64,000 nt of DNA, taken from NCBI GenBank assembly GCA_963853835.1, contig OY970832.1, forward strand, positions 34,132,063 to 34,196,062. Reading direction: 5' to 3'. The DNA comes from Calendula officinalis (lineage: Eukaryota; Streptophyta; Magnoliopsida; Asterales; Asteraceae). The notes under the pieces are model-generated. The model was not told the DNA's origin. It did no database searches and saw nothing but the letters and a program-made list of their open reading frames with translations. The stretch's first letter is position 1; every line of letters starts with the position of its first letter. Below, in pieces: positions 31,590 through 43,540 of the stretch. The position numbers were made by a program, and so were the translations under genes.

Positions 31590-32151
31590 GTTTGTGACCC
31601 ATTTGTGTTTTTTAGCTCTCCTTCAATTATGTTAGAGCCTATGTATAACTATTTAGTCTCTTTATTGTGTTAAATGATTACATCTAGAGTTAGGTCATAA
31701 GTTTTGACCCATTTCTTATCGAGAAACTTTTATTGACTCTATGCTTTTGACTCTAACATAACCCAAACCAGCCCATATATATTTAGGTAATTGATTCAAA
31801 ATTGTCACTCAATAAATATTGTCTTCGTTAACCTAACTATAACTAAAACATGTATTATTATTATTTTATTTTTAATATCGTTTTTTTTTTCAATTACATT
31901 TAACACATTAATTATTTATAAAATTCAATATTTACAGGGAAAAATAGTTTGCGAGTCAACCAAACGCGTTTCTACCCGTTAGGCCGTTTATCCATAAGAT
32001 CCATTGACAATCTTCTTGTATTAGAAGGTGAAAATATGTTTTAAGTTCAAAATTATTTCAAACATATGGATTTTCGATAAATATAATATTTGTAAGGAAG
32101 TAAAAGATTATGAAAATACACATGAAAAATTATGAAATATTTTATAAGCCA
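31590..32151. other. AT-rich sequence, possibly Helitron interior
   Basis: No gene seen. It runs into the Helitron 3' terminus at 32180, so part may be Helitron body, but no 5' end was found. Confidence 0.4.
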
Positions 32152-32180
32152 CCCGTGATTTGTCACGGGTTATAGGCTAG
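32152..32180 (+). mobile_element. Helitron 3' terminus
   Basis: A hairpin cccgtga/tcacggg (32152-32169) is followed seven bases later by CTAG (32177-32180) and then a T, the standard Helitron 3' end and target base. The element extends left from here for an unknown distance. The end cacgggttata..CTAG is nearly the same as that of the minus-strand Helitron at 60122, so both belong to related families. Confidence 0.65.
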
Positions 32181-32181
32181 T

Positions 32182-32772
32182 AATAAAGATAAAAAGATTT
32201 GAATTTAATAATTATCATTTAAAGCAAATATTTCAAATACATATTATTTAGATTAGCGGCTATAGTTGTTTTGATTCGTTTATTAATTTAATTTAATACA
32301 TGTGGTGGTCTATTAGATTGTCATGTGTCATTAGAGGCTTTAGAAGATCACATGTGGTCATGTAAGTTTTGTTTTATTATAGTAGTAGAAGTAGATTAAC
32401 TCTAATCCTTATGAGAGCGAAACACTAATTAATAGAGGCCCGACTTGTTAGCCTGTTAGATTAATTAAGACTTTAATTATTCTTATCCCGATGACATTGA
32501 TCCATTAAGTAAACCATTTTAATTAACTTTAATCTAGCCCGATATGCCCGACTCAATTAATTAAACCATTAATTAATACTATTCTATTTATTCTCGGTTT
32601 GATTGCGCTTTGAAGACAACCCAAATAGATAGGACTTTAATTTATGTTGTACGTTTAGTCAATTTATTTGATGACGTTGGACACCTATTTCAACAGTTGA
32701 TGCAAAAGATAATTGTATTTCTTCTCCCTGTATCAGGTTTTTTGGTACAGTTATATGGTGGCTTTTGTGAAG
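32182..32772. other. Unassigned AT-rich sequence
   Basis: No gene, element end or repeat recognised. Confidence 0.45.
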
Positions 32773-33359
32773 AGCATCTCCAATCATGAACTCTATAAAA
32801 ATCACTCTATCTCTATAAATGGTGGGTCATTCACTCTAAACAATATCTCAACTCCGACCATAAACTCTATCCATCCCTTCAAAACCCTTTAAAATTAGTG
32901 GGACCCACATTCCACTAACAATTTCACTCACAAAAAAGTGTGGGATCCATTGATATAGTAAGTTTCTCTCACTCTAAATATGGAGTTAATTTTAGTCAAC
33001 TACTCCCTCTGTCCCTAAATAAAGTTCTCATTTGTGTTGGGCACAATATTTTAGGAGATAGTTAGTGGTTGGGTATTTGGTATTACTTTTGATTAAAATA
33101 TAAGGTTTGATTGGAGAGAGAAAGTGTTTTAAGAGATAGTTAGTGGTGAAAGTATTGGTAATAATATTATTATATTAAGTGGACCCCTTATGTTTGAGAA
33201 ATGAGAACTTTATTTAGGGACAAAACTTGAAGGGGAAATGGGAACTTTATTTAGGGACGGAGGGAGTATATATTTAGAGTTAGGGATAGAGTTGGGTTGG
33301 AGTGAAAAAAACTTCAAATATAAAAATAGAATTAAGGATAGAGTGTGGTTGGAGATGCT
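32773..33359. mobile_element. MITE with agcatctccaa termini, split by a Stowaway
   Basis: Left end agcatctccaatc and right end ggttggagatgct are inverted repeats, and complementarity continues inward (actctat near 32792, atagagt near 33340). Without the inserted Stowaway (33003-33266) it is about 320 bp. Superfamily not determined, because no clear TSD is visible. Confidence 0.65.
33003..33266. mobile_element. Stowaway MITE, 264 bp
   Basis: Terminal inverted repeats ctccctctgtccctaaataa and its complement (ttatttagggacggagggag), flanked by TA on both sides. Same family and same length as 60250-60513. Nested inside another MITE. Confidence 0.88.
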
Positions 33360-35095
33360 ATAAGGTGGTTTTTGTTGTGGTTACCACGTTGTTTAGGTAA
33401 CTGCGAAAGACATTTTCTTTGTCCCGTAATTCAAAATCATGAAGAAACAAGATCGAATTGTGTACATTTGTTAGTTTGGTAGTACATGATCTTTGTAACC
33501 TTGCGTAGTAGGTGGTAACAAACACATTAATATACGACTACACACATTTTTATGACTTACTTTAAACCCGTGAAAACAGAACTAAAACCATATATATAAA
33601 ATAAAATATTAAAATAAAAGATAAAGAAATCATATCTTATATTATAGTATAAATTAATTAATATTAATATTAATTAACATATCTACTATCTACTACTTTA
33701 TATATGGAGCTAAGCATGACAATTTCATGATGACATGTCCATTCTTCATCATTCGATTTGTCCTTTTTGATGACGTGTAATGCTGACTCAGATAACCTTT
33801 TAGTCATTTGGGCGATTTCCAAATTTAAGTTTGAATTTAATTATAGTAATGTTTGTAAGTCCCTCTACTTCATTTTTTATCATAACTTTGTTTTTTCTTT
33901 GTAAACAAAAAATTATAAAAATGTCAAAGTTCTGAAAATTAAATTATATATAAAATGAATATTGGCTTGAAATTTTGAAAAAATAATATTATTATTCAAA
34001 CATATTATGAACCAAAAGTATTATGATTTAAAAATGTAATGATTCAAATTTTTTATGATCATGAAATGTTATGATCTAATTAATTTACCACCTATATATA
34101 GAGTTAAGCATGATAATTTCATGATGACATGTCCATTCCCCCATTGTTTTTTATTTTAACTGCAAATCTTAATCTACTTCTATATCCATATATGTCCACT
34201 ATAGGACATGAACCCTCAACCTCATGGTGTTTGCCTCCAACCTTTAGTCTTGAAATTTTATTTATCGTCTTTAAATTTTGTGTACTATTTTGTGTGCCAT
34301 TTGTGATATGTATCAAAATACGTTTATCATCATTTCAATAATAGATTGTTATATGATGGGATTAACCGCTTAAGTAATATGATAAATTTCAATAAAATCC
34401 TTTTATGATGTTACTTCACTTGTCGGGTATTTTATTACTATTTTCTTTTATAATAAAGATATTAAAAATTGATAACAATGCAAAAAAAAAAAAAAAAAAA
34501 AAAAAACAAAAAACAAAATACTTATACACTAATCACAAATCATCCACAATCTATCATTTTATTATGGGTTTTGATAATGATAGCCCTAAGGGCTGTCTCT
34601 AAATGCATTAAAAGTGATACAAATGAGTAATTCCTAAAATTCAGGAGTGGGTTATAGATGGATGTACAAATCATTTATGCATGTTTTATGCATCAAAACC
34701 CTTTTATTTTAAATTACAATTACAATTACTTATATGTTTTATTCGATTGTCATTAACATTTTTCAAAAGAAAAAAAAACTAGCGATTAACAAATAAGAAA
34801 TTATAGCAATAAATTACAAGCATTATTTAATTGGGTTTTACATCCAATCTATCATATTAATTGACACACCATTTACTTATAATTGTGATTCATAAGTATA
34901 AGAAGCACATAATGTCATCCCTAATTAACTCGCTTTTATGTTTATTTTGGAATTTTTTTAAAATTCATAATGTTGCTTGCATGTAGGGCTGCCCAAAGGG
35001 TGTGCGGGAAACCTGGCCGTATAGGGACCAAAAGAATATGGGCCCAAAATTTGTTGTAAGAGTACTTGAAACTAGGTATAATTTAAAGAGTAAAT
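33360..35095. other. AT-rich spacer with a duplicated Helitron-like 5' motif and a long A-run
   Basis: Two similar segments, at about 33682-33752 (tctactatctactacttta, then ggagctaagcatgacaattt) and 34086-34140 (tatatatagagttaagcatg), share atgatgacatgtccattc. The first follows an A and starts TCTACTAT, which could be a Helitron 5' end, but no matching 3' end was found. An A-run (about 24 A) is at 34483-34506. A palindrome agccctaagggct is at 34583. No gene. Confidence 0.4.
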
Positions 35096-35183
35096 TAGAG
35101 GAACCTGTGGTTTGTCAAAAGTTTTGAATTTGATCCTTAAGTTTCAGAAATTACACTGATGGTCACTGTGGTTCGAAAGTTGT

Positions 35184-35332
35184 CATGTTCTTGTTCCCTA
35201 ATACTAAAGGACGTTAAAATTGGCTGTTAAATTTTTCCAAATGACTAAAATACCCCTAAACTTATACTTTTCATTTAATTTTTAATTTATTTAACCACCC
35301 ATCCCTTCCCCTTCCCTCCCCCTCTTCACCTG
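35184..35332. repeat. Left long terminal inverted repeat
   Basis: Pairs with 40258-40404 on the opposite strand over roughly 147 bp with scattered mismatches. A pyrimidine-rich block (ttccccttccctccccctc) lies at its inner end. Confidence 0.75.
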
Positions 35333-35522
35333 CAAACTTAGAAACCAAACTTAGAACCGATTGAATTTAACGTCATGTTATATGAACTGTGATTTCTTCA
35401 AATTCATTCAAAAGAGTGGTATTGTTAGTTGTAATGGATGTGTTAGTAGCTTTAATGAACGAAAACTGTCGCTAAATATCTCGATTCCGTTTCCTCCGCT
35501 AAAACCGGCGGTTGTGGAAATT

Positions 35523-35612
35523 GAGAAGAGACGTTACAGAGGAGTGTGAGGCAACGTCCGTGGGGGAAGCTCGTGGCGGAAATTAGGACATTCGACACCG
35601 CCGTTGTAATTA
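35523..35612 (+). pseudogene. AP2/ERF domain fragment captured in the MULE-like element
   Basis: Reads EKRRYRGV, then two extra bases (35547-35548), then RQRPWGKLVAEIR, the start of an AP2/ERF DNA-binding domain. It jumps to TFDTAV, which in ERF proteins normally follows WLG about 14 residues later. So the middle of the domain is missing and the frame is shifted by two bases. Upstream (35475-35522) the frame encodes ISIPFPPLKPAVVEI, possibly more of the same protein. Plant ERF genes are usually intronless, so the gap is a deletion rather than an intron. Not functional. Confidence 0.8.
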
Positions 35613-35890
35613 AGTAACTAATCTTCTTATTTTGTCTGATCAATCACAAATAAATCATATTCCAAAATCCCTTATGAATCTCAGTTTCGTCAACAAAATT
35701 ATTGAGGGTAAATAATGGTTTAATTGATGTCTCATTTAACTATTCATCCTGCAAAACCAAATCAACCTCAATTCTATCGTTTAATTAAACAACTAATCGT
35801 CTTGTTATGTCTGATCAATCACAAATAAATCATTTTCCAAGACTCCTTTTGATTCTCTGTTTCGTCAAGAAAATTATTATGGGTAAATAA
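35610..35890. repeat. Tandem duplication of about 150-170 bp, second unit split
   Basis: Unit 1 is 35610-35758. Unit 2 is 35781-35890, resuming at 39977-40017 across the LTR element. Both contain actaatc.tctt, tgtctgatcaatcacaaata, gggtaaataatgg and attgatgtctcat. Unit 1 therefore shows the empty site of the LTR insertion. Confidence 0.8.
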
Positions 35891-38800
35891 TGTTGGTGAT
35901 TTTAGTATTATCGGTCATTTAGTGTAATTGTGATTTACTAGAGACCAAGGGAATATGAGTTGAGTTCAAATACGAGTTCGGAGGTGCGGAGTGCACACTC
36001 GATTTAACTAACTCGATTCATTAAATTAAATGGTTGCATTTATTAGTTTTGTATTTTAATTAAACAAAAATTAAATATGTGGTCATTATCAAATTAACCG
36101 TTTATTAACAAATCCATACATAGTTTACTTTGGCTTTTTGAGACATAGAAAAACGGAAGTTGGCAGAGAGGAGTGTTCTTTTTGTATACAAGAAAACCTC
36201 CACTAAGATTTCTGGATCATTGATATCCAGAATTATTCAATGTATCGATGATGTAGTCTTTCAAAAATGGAAAATGCAACCTTTCACTCTCTATGTATAT
36301 AGAGTTTTGGTCTCATTTGTATAGATGAAAAACAACATATATACTCTTTGTTTAGACTCTAAATTCATGTTGCCTTGAATTAGAGGTGTGCCTTTGTCTT
36401 ATCCCATTAAAGATTTCGTGAAACCCGGAGGCAATCGGTAGGATCGAAATACTTTATTGCGAAAGTGATCACACGATTCAAAGGTTTATCCGGTAATCTC
36501 CAAACACAAATACCTAAAAAAGCAATAAAGTAATTCGTTGTGATAAACCTTTGATGAGTTTGTGAAAAAGTGTGAAATTGTTACAGCAATTTATGTTTGA
36601 ATAAGGGTGTTTTAGAATTCTGAAAGTTCAATTGCGATGAAAGGGCAGAGTAACGGCAGTAGAGGGGTTTGTTGACCAGATAGAGGGGGAGAGATTAGTA
36701 TGGGGAAAATGAAGATTTAATATAATTCGGACGTCCAATAATCTTCAAATGACAAATTCAAATACGATTCTTTTGAAGGTGCATTAATCTGGTATGTCTA
36801 TATTCTTATGCAAAATCCATTTTGTTTCATAACCCACAAAACATGTGAAACCCATTTTGGATGAACTACTAATTTCAAATAAAATTGTTTTTAATTATAA
36901 AGTGTTGATTCATCGAAACTGATTATGAAATTTATTGTTGGGTTTACTTTTATTAAGAAACAATAATTTATTATTGGGTTTACTTTCAATTATAATGGGT
37001 TTTTAATTTTATTCGGTGGATCAATGATTTTTATACTTTTTAAAAAAGTAGTAGTTTCTGGGTTGTATTTTTGTTGACTGCAGAAATAGGAATTGAAATG
37101 GGCGGTAAACCAATATTTTTTTTTTGGCGGTTACTATATACGAACTGTAATTTTTTCTTGCAAAAATAAATTAAGGGAATTTCAACCACCTCTGTGTGAA
37201 TCAATCTTTATCATCTCTTGTGATACAAGAGATGTGTGCACATTCAAATGTTTACCATATAGGAATTAATTGATTGGGGATTTTTTGTTTTCATCCATTT
37301 ATCAATTAGTTAATGTGAAGTATATAATTTTTCTTCATCAATCCAATATATGGGGGGCATTCCGAGAAATACTTCTAATTGTTGGTTATTGGATTCCGTT
37401 TGATTTCAACGGAATCCTATAGTGAAGACATGAACAAATCTTAAGTATCGGAATGGGCATTTGGATATGTTCAAAATCAATTTTGTGTCATGACGTCTAC
37501 TAATCCAGACATGTACATCATTCTTTAAATTCATTTTTATTGGAAATTTTTTGAAAAGACTTGTGGATTATATATTTGATTTATAGAATTCGTTGAAATT
37601 GGTAGACGTTGCAAGTAATTTTACAAAATCTCCTATATAATCATCCCAAAGCAATTTGTTATTCTATATATTTTTTTTAAAATACAAGTTTACTTACATA
37701 ATATTGGTAAATACAAGTAAAGTTTTCCTTAATTCTGTGAACGGATGGTGTGTTGCGAAAACCAACGAAATCCATAACGTGGATGTCTAATTGTTTCATA
37801 TATACATGTATTGGTCATTGTGTTTAGTAATAAAGTCAAGAATTGTTCGGATTAGCAATTGTAAAAAGGATGACAACATATTTTGTTGTTGCAATTTAAT
37901 AGATTGCAACTTTCTCTCTTATGAGAGCATGTTTGGTTTTACATTGTTTTTTTTAACCAGTTATTCAAATACTTGGCGAAAGCTATGAGTTAATTATAGT
38001 TTTGAATGCAACAAATATTCACTAGTAATACAAGTTAGATTATTGATCAAGAAGATGGTACATCCATAATTTGTAGGAATTTTACACTTAATATGGATAT
38101 CTTGGATCGGAAAAATAATGTTGACTTATGATATTAGAACTTGTTATATGAGTTTCTTGGTTTATCGAAGCTTAGTGGATAAAGGGTATATTAATACTAT
38201 ATTAAGGTGTAAAAATTTAGAGGACACCAGAAAGTCCAAAAAGGATTGGACTTAACAAAGACTATTCAATCAATTTATAGATAATAGGGTGATCACCGGT
38301 ACTTTCTTATAATCCAGTAAGAACTTAGTGAATCCTTTCACCAGGATTGCTGATAAACTGATTGAAGTCGGGATATGGATGAGATTAAAGTCTATTTAAA
38401 TCTCTAAATATGGTTTTAAACACAAAGAGGTATTCTTTAGTGATTGGAAAATAAGTTGATACAAGTTGGTCAAGAAGATAAAATATGTATAAGTGGTTGA
38501 TTTTTCCACACTTATTGGACATGATGTGTCTTAGGATCAAAATAACAAAGTTGTTTTGACATAATTAAAGGGCCCTAATTATTGTCATTGATATTTGTTA
38601 ATTTTGTCTTCATATTGCAAAGAAATAAAATGGTTTGAGAAACTTGTTAATAAACATGTTATGTTTAAAAGTTAGCTCTATGATATTTTATAAATCGCGG
38701 TAGAAAAAAAATACATTATCGATAGTGTGCCTCTTATTAAAATCTCTATAGGGTTAACCAGACTTAGTGCACAAGTCGGCGATAGGGATGTGATTAGAGT

Positions 38801-39971
38801 CCATTAAAATCTCTATATTGTGAGACACCCAATTCCCTTCTAATATAACATTAGAAGCTGAATTCAATGCGGAAAGCTTACACTTAGAGATTGGAACACA
38901 TATTATGTATCCCAAGGTGTGTGTTCAGACCGGTAAGTTAGCCAGGTTGAAGAGTATCTTCTTAATAGTTCTCTTGAAAAAATGAAAATGTCGGTGCATG
39001 ATTAAAAGAACTACCTATATGAGTATGAAGTGTTGCCGCTTCAATAAGCTTGGACTTGGCTTTGTATATACTCATGAATGGATATGGACGCATGGCTTAT
39101 AATAGCGTCAAGTATGAACAATAGAGTACAACTTATGTGTATGTTATCTTCAAGTATTCAAATGAGTTGAAAGGGTTCAATCCTTAGCGACACCCTGATT
39201 CTCGAATATTTGGAATATGTAATGTACTAGGTGAAAATTCAATCGTCACGACATTTTCATTGATGGATGAGTTTGTGTCATATTATATGTTTTATCTAGT
39301 TATTTTAGTAGATCAAAGGATTACACTAAAATGGGGGAGGATTGTTGGTGATTTTAGTGTCATCGGTCATTTAGTGTAATTGTGATTTACTAGAGACCAA
39401 GGGAATATGAGTTGAGTTCAAATACGAGTTCGGAGGTGCCGAGTGCACACTCGATTTAACTAACTCGATTCATTAAATTAAATGGTTGCATTTATTAGTT
39501 TTGTATTTTATTTAAACAAAAATTAAATATGTGGTCATTATCAAATTAACCATTTCTTAACAAATCCATACATAGTTTACTTTTGCTTTTTGAGACATAG
39601 AAAAATGGAAGTTGGCAGAGAGGAGTTTTCTTTTTGTATACAAGAAAACCTCCACTAAGATTTCTGGATCATTGATATCCAGAATAATTCAATGTATCGA
39701 TGATGTAGTCTTTCAAAAATGGAAAATGCAACCTTTCACTCTCTATGTATATAGAGTTTTGGTCTCATTTTTATAGATGAAAAACAACATATATACTCTT
39801 TGTTTAGACTCTAAATTCATGTTGCCTTGAATTAGAGTTGTGCCTTTGTCTTATCCCATTAAAGATTTCGTGAAACCCGGAGCCAATCAGTAGGGTCGAA
39901 ATACTTTATTGCGAAAGTGATCACACGATTCAAAGGTTTATCCGGTAATCTCCAAACACAAATACCCAACA
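35891..39971 (+). mobile_element. Non-autonomous LTR retrotransposon (copia-like), 4.1 kb
   Basis: LTRs at 35891-36519 and 39343-39971 are each 629 bp. The 3' copy starts TGTTGGTGATTTT and ends CCCAACA; the 5' copy ends less well (cctaaaa). The target duplication AATAA is perfect (35886-35890 and 39972-39976). A polypurine tract, ctaaaatgggggagga, precedes the 3' LTR. The 2.8 kb interior has no long ORF and no recognisable gag or pol. The LTRs differ at scattered sites. The tg...ca ends and PPT suggest Ty1/copia ancestry. No clear primer-binding site follows the 5' LTR. Confidence 0.85.
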
Positions 39972-40257
39972 AATAATGGCTTCATTGATGTCTCATATAT
40001 CTCTTCATCCTGCAACCATTAAACTATAGCAATTTTTCACGTAAAATTCCACCTTCTTGAGCTCTACGTACAAGTCAACCAATTGTTTTTTTAAAAACCT
40101 CGCCGGAGAAAATACCAATTACATTTTCCGGTAAGCAGCTGAGATTTTTCGGCTGGAATCAACTATTTCAACAGCTAGATTCGGTTGAAATTCCAGTGAT
40201 CAAAGCTGCAGCATCAGCGGATGACGGTGATGGTGATCAGAAGTTTGATATTTCCGA

Positions 40258-40404
40258 GGTGAAGAGAGAGGGGGAGGGGAGGAGAGGGTTGGTTAACTAA
40301 ATTAAAAATAAAATGAAATGTATAAGTGAAGGGGTATTTTAGTCATTTGTAAAAATTTAACAGCCATTTTTAACGTCCATTAGTATTAGGGACCAAAAGC
40401 ATGA
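40258..40404. repeat. Right long terminal inverted repeat
   Basis: Inverted copy of 35184-35332. The DNA just inside (40100-40257) has an open frame reading GKQLRFFGWNQL and DDGDGDQKFDIS, with codon-like composition. It may be more captured coding sequence, but I cannot assign it. Confidence 0.7.
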
Positions 40405-40967
40405 AATAGTATAAATAACTTTCATTTAAATAATTAAATGCGTAATTCAAAAATAACTAGATAATAAAAGAAGTATTTATTATCTAATTAGTTATTATTA
40501 TTTAAACCCAATAATAAAAATAAATAAAGACTAATTAAATTTATATTTATAAAATCATTACATTTTAAGTATTACTGACATGTATTAAAGTATTGGGGTT
40601 GCATAGATCACGTGGACTAAAATAGTTTGATTTTCGTTGTTTAGTTTCAGCCACAACTGTGGCAGGTTCGATTTAACCGTAGATGTCACCGGTGATGAGT
40701 TGGCCGGCGACGGAAACTGATACATCCATCGGAGATAACATCATACGATACACACACCGATACCGTTACACACAGTTATGTGTGTATTCCACCGGAGAGG
40801 AAAAACGAACAGGGAACAGAAACAAAAATGAGGTCGTGAGTGCTCGGGTTTATACACGAACCATATGACACACACATGCATGCTTTTAAACTACAAAATA
40901 GATTAGAAGTTTATACCTATTGGGAGAGTGAGGAACCGAAAGCAAAGGGATGTTCTGAAAATCCGAG
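40405..40967. other. AT-rich spacer then GC-richer unassigned DNA
   Basis: 40456-40497 holds a short hairpin (actagataataaa / tttattatctaattagt). 40680-40967 contains cgccgg-rich, gene-like composition but no convincing ORF. It leads directly into repeat R1. Confidence 0.4.
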
Positions 40968-41660
40968 CGTCACCGTCATTCGCCGGAAAAACGTGGACCG
41001 CCGGAGAAATCCCTGTGTTCGCCCGAAAGTCAAGATGGAGAGGAGGGTTGATGTTGATGATGTGTTTCTGGTTCTTACTCGAGAGGGAGATGGCCAAACT
41101 TGATGGTTGCCGGAGAAGCCTTGTGAATCGCCGGAGTTCGGACGTGATCGCAGACTGAGGAAAACGCCAGCAGCAAGGGGGTTGGATTGTATTTATAGGA
41201 TTTATGTTTGCGTGCTTCTTTTCCGAGAGAGACGAGTGAGAGACATGTTGGCTAATGTTTGCCGGAAAGCTTCTAATTCGCCGGATGTTCTGCTATTGTC
41301 GGAAATGCTATGATTTTTGCCGGAAGTGGGTTTTGCTTCAGCAGAGATGAAACTGAAGCTAAGAAGGAGAGGGGTATGGGTTTATCTTCTCTTGTGATTG
41401 GGATGATTTCTATAAAAAAAAAAAAACAAAACAAAAAAAAAAAAAAAAACTGGAGACAAAGGAGAGAAGATGATGAAGTAGGTTTATAGGGAAGATTTAT
41501 GCTTCCTGGTTCGGTGAGTGTTTCAAACGATAGGAGAGAAAGGAGAGAAGTTGATGAAGTAGGTTTATAGGGACTATGGTTTCAGGTGTGTGTTGTCACC
41601 ATTTGGTTGGTGATGGCATTGGATTTAAAATATTATAATAATATTATACTCCAACCATAT
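40968..41660. repeat. Dispersed repeat R1, copy 1
   Basis: Shares ttcgccggaaaaacgtgg at its start and ataatattatactccaac at its end with 42597-43229 and 51580-52163. Contains a TATA-like gtatttatagg, repeated cgccgg words and poly(A) runs (41415-41448). Codon-like composition on both strands, but no protein family recognised. It may be a gene-derived piece or part of an unidentified element. Confidence 0.65.
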
Positions 41661-42596
41661 GCACGATCAAGAAGTGAGCACCGGATACACCGGGGGGGGG
41701 GGGGGGGGGGGTTGGGGTTGACCGTAATATAACGGTTGGGTGGTTAAATGGTTTTAGGTTAGGATTAGAAGAGATGTATGTACATATGAATGGGGTTATT
41801 TGACCGGATCTTTGGGAGTGAGATAAGGTGTATATTATTCAAATTTTAACAACTTAATATTATTGTATTCATGCGTATATTTGATTGATAAAATATTTTA
41901 ACCGGGGTTTTACTTCGTTTTTGACGATGATTATTTCCTGATAGAACGTATTACTTTCGTTATATATTTAGTCACTTTCAATATTTTCCTAACGTACCGA
42001 GTATTTTTTTGAATGTTAGTTGTATATTTAGTAGCATAAGATGTTTTGAGCATTGTTTTTCGTGCCGGTTATTCGGTCAAACTAGTGTATCATTAAGATG
42101 ATAAAGCTTATATTTTCAACTTCAGTTTGAGTTTATGTTGAGTTACCAACGCGTGCCTAATGATGGTGTGTACTACATACACATTATATAAGTGTCTTTG
42201 CTAGACTAAAATGATAAAATAAATGCTTTTATTATTGAGTTCATTGTAGCAAGACCAAATGGGTTACAATAATTGCCAGTTCAAAAACCAATTTTTGAGG
42301 GTTGTTACATTCTCCCCTTGTTAAAGAAATTTCATCCCGAAATTTAAGAGGACGTACTACTAGGTTAAGGGTAGGGAAAAAGATGTGGATACTTGTGTTT
42401 CATTATGTTTAGTGTCAACAACGAGAGCTCGGGACACTTGTTAATCTTTTCGTATGTATTCGTAGTATTTTATAAATGATCTTAAAAGTACCGGTTACAT
42501 AACATAACGTTCTGGTTTCTGTATCAGGATCTTGGAGCTTATCATTTTCGTTAAGATTGTTGTTGTTGTGATGTTGTTCCTCAACTTGGGGTACCG
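41661..42596 (-). mobile_element. Minus-strand gypsy 3' end: LTR and pre-LTR region
   Basis: On the minus strand, taaatttcgggatgaaattt and aacaaggggagaa are followed by TGTAACAACCCTC, the chromovirus pol-end, PPT and LTR-start pattern also seen at 8182-8217. The LTR runs left from 42309 to about 41661 (left boundary uncertain). It contains a run of about 22 G (41691-41711). 42361-42596 should be pol tail but is too decayed to read. Confidence 0.55.
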
Positions 42597-43229
42597 TCGT
42601 TCGCCGGAAAAACGTGGACCGCCGGAGAAATCCCTGTGTTCGCCCGAAAATCAAGATGGAGAGGAGGGTTGATGTTGATGATGTGCTGCTGGTTCTTACT
42701 CGAGAGGGAGATGGCTGGACTTGATGGTTGCCGGAGAAGCCTTGTGAATCGCCGGAGTTCGGACGTGATCGCACACCGAGGAAAACGCCAGCAGCAAGGG
42801 GGGTTGGTTTGTATTTATAGGATTTTTGTTTGCCTGCTTCTTCTCCGAGAGAGACGAGTGAGAGACATGTTGGCTAACGTTTTCCAGAAAGTTTCTAATT
42901 CGCCGGATGTTCTGCTATTGTCGGAAATGCTATGATTTTTGCCGGAAGTGGGTTTTGCTTCAGCAGAGATGAAATCTAAGCTAAGAAGGAGAGGGGTACA
43001 GGTTTATCTTCTCTTGTGATTGAGATGATTTCTATAAAAAAAACCAGGAGAGACAATACGGAAGATTTATGCTTCCTGGTTCGGTGAGTGTTTCAAACGA
43101 AAGGAGAGAAAGGAGGGAAGAAGATGAAGTAGGTTTATAGGGGCTATGGTTTCAGGTGTGTGTTGTCACCATTTGGTTGGTGATGGCGTTGGATTTAAAA
43201 TATTATAATAATATTATACTCCAACCATA
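42597..43229. repeat. Dispersed repeat R1, copy 2
   Basis: Near-identical over long stretches to copy 3 and slightly more diverged from copy 1. Followed by the copia LTR at 43230, whereas copy 1 continues into other sequence after the same ccaaccatatg, so copy 1 may preserve the empty site. Confidence 0.75.
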
Positions 43230-43501
43230 TGTGAGAGAGCTAAAGCATGCATAATCCAAGAAATTCATGTTGAATCCATTGAGATTTGAAGATCAATGTG
43301 TGTAAGTGTGTGTTTTTGAGAGAGAGATCTAGAGAGAATGATGAGAGAATTTGGAGCTTTCAATTAGTCATCACAATGAAAGTGTGGGAAAGCTTACATC
43401 ATTAGCCTTAATCTCACCTATTTATACCTCCTATCACTAATCACTACAAACTAGTTTAATTAAGCCTAATTACACATTTAAGCACAAAACTAGACCTAAC
43501 A
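43230..43501 (-). mobile_element. Short copia-type LTR, copy A
   Basis: 272 bp, TGTGAGAGAGC to CCTAACA. On the minus strand it is preceded by cacaaaaagggggagat, a typical copia polypurine tract, and contains ggtataaatagg (TATA). The body to the right is interrupted after 39 bp by the solo LTR at 43541. Confidence 0.75.
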
Positions 43502-43540
43502 ATCTCCCCCTTTTTGTGGTTGATGCACCCCATCCCAGTC

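Larger units (their letters stand above)
35096..40404. mobile_element. Mutator-like element with captured sequence, split by an LTR element
   Basis: Long inverted repeats at 35184-35332 and 40258-40404 share tccctaatact, ggacgttaaaa, aaatgactaaaatacccc and a C/G-rich stretch ending cttcacct. The left side continues outward (cctgtggtttgtcaaaag) beyond the matched region; the right end appears cut. Long TIRs around gene-like DNA fit a Pack-MULE. No transposase was found, and no TSD could be fixed. Without the nested 35891-39971 element it is about 1.2 kb. Confidence 0.6.

Noticed and set aside
34483..34506. A-run as the tail of a retroposed gene or LINE
   Set aside because: No coding sequence, reverse transcriptase motif or target-site duplication was found around it.
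40683..41313. Several overlapping frames in repeat R1 that could be a gene
   Set aside because: Frames on both strands are equally open, none shows a domain, and copies 2 and 3 do not keep one frame preferentially.
41691..41711. Run of about 22 G as a G-quadruplex element
   Set aside because: A pure homopolymer like this is as likely to be slippage or a sequencing/assembly error; no conserved partner copy shows it.
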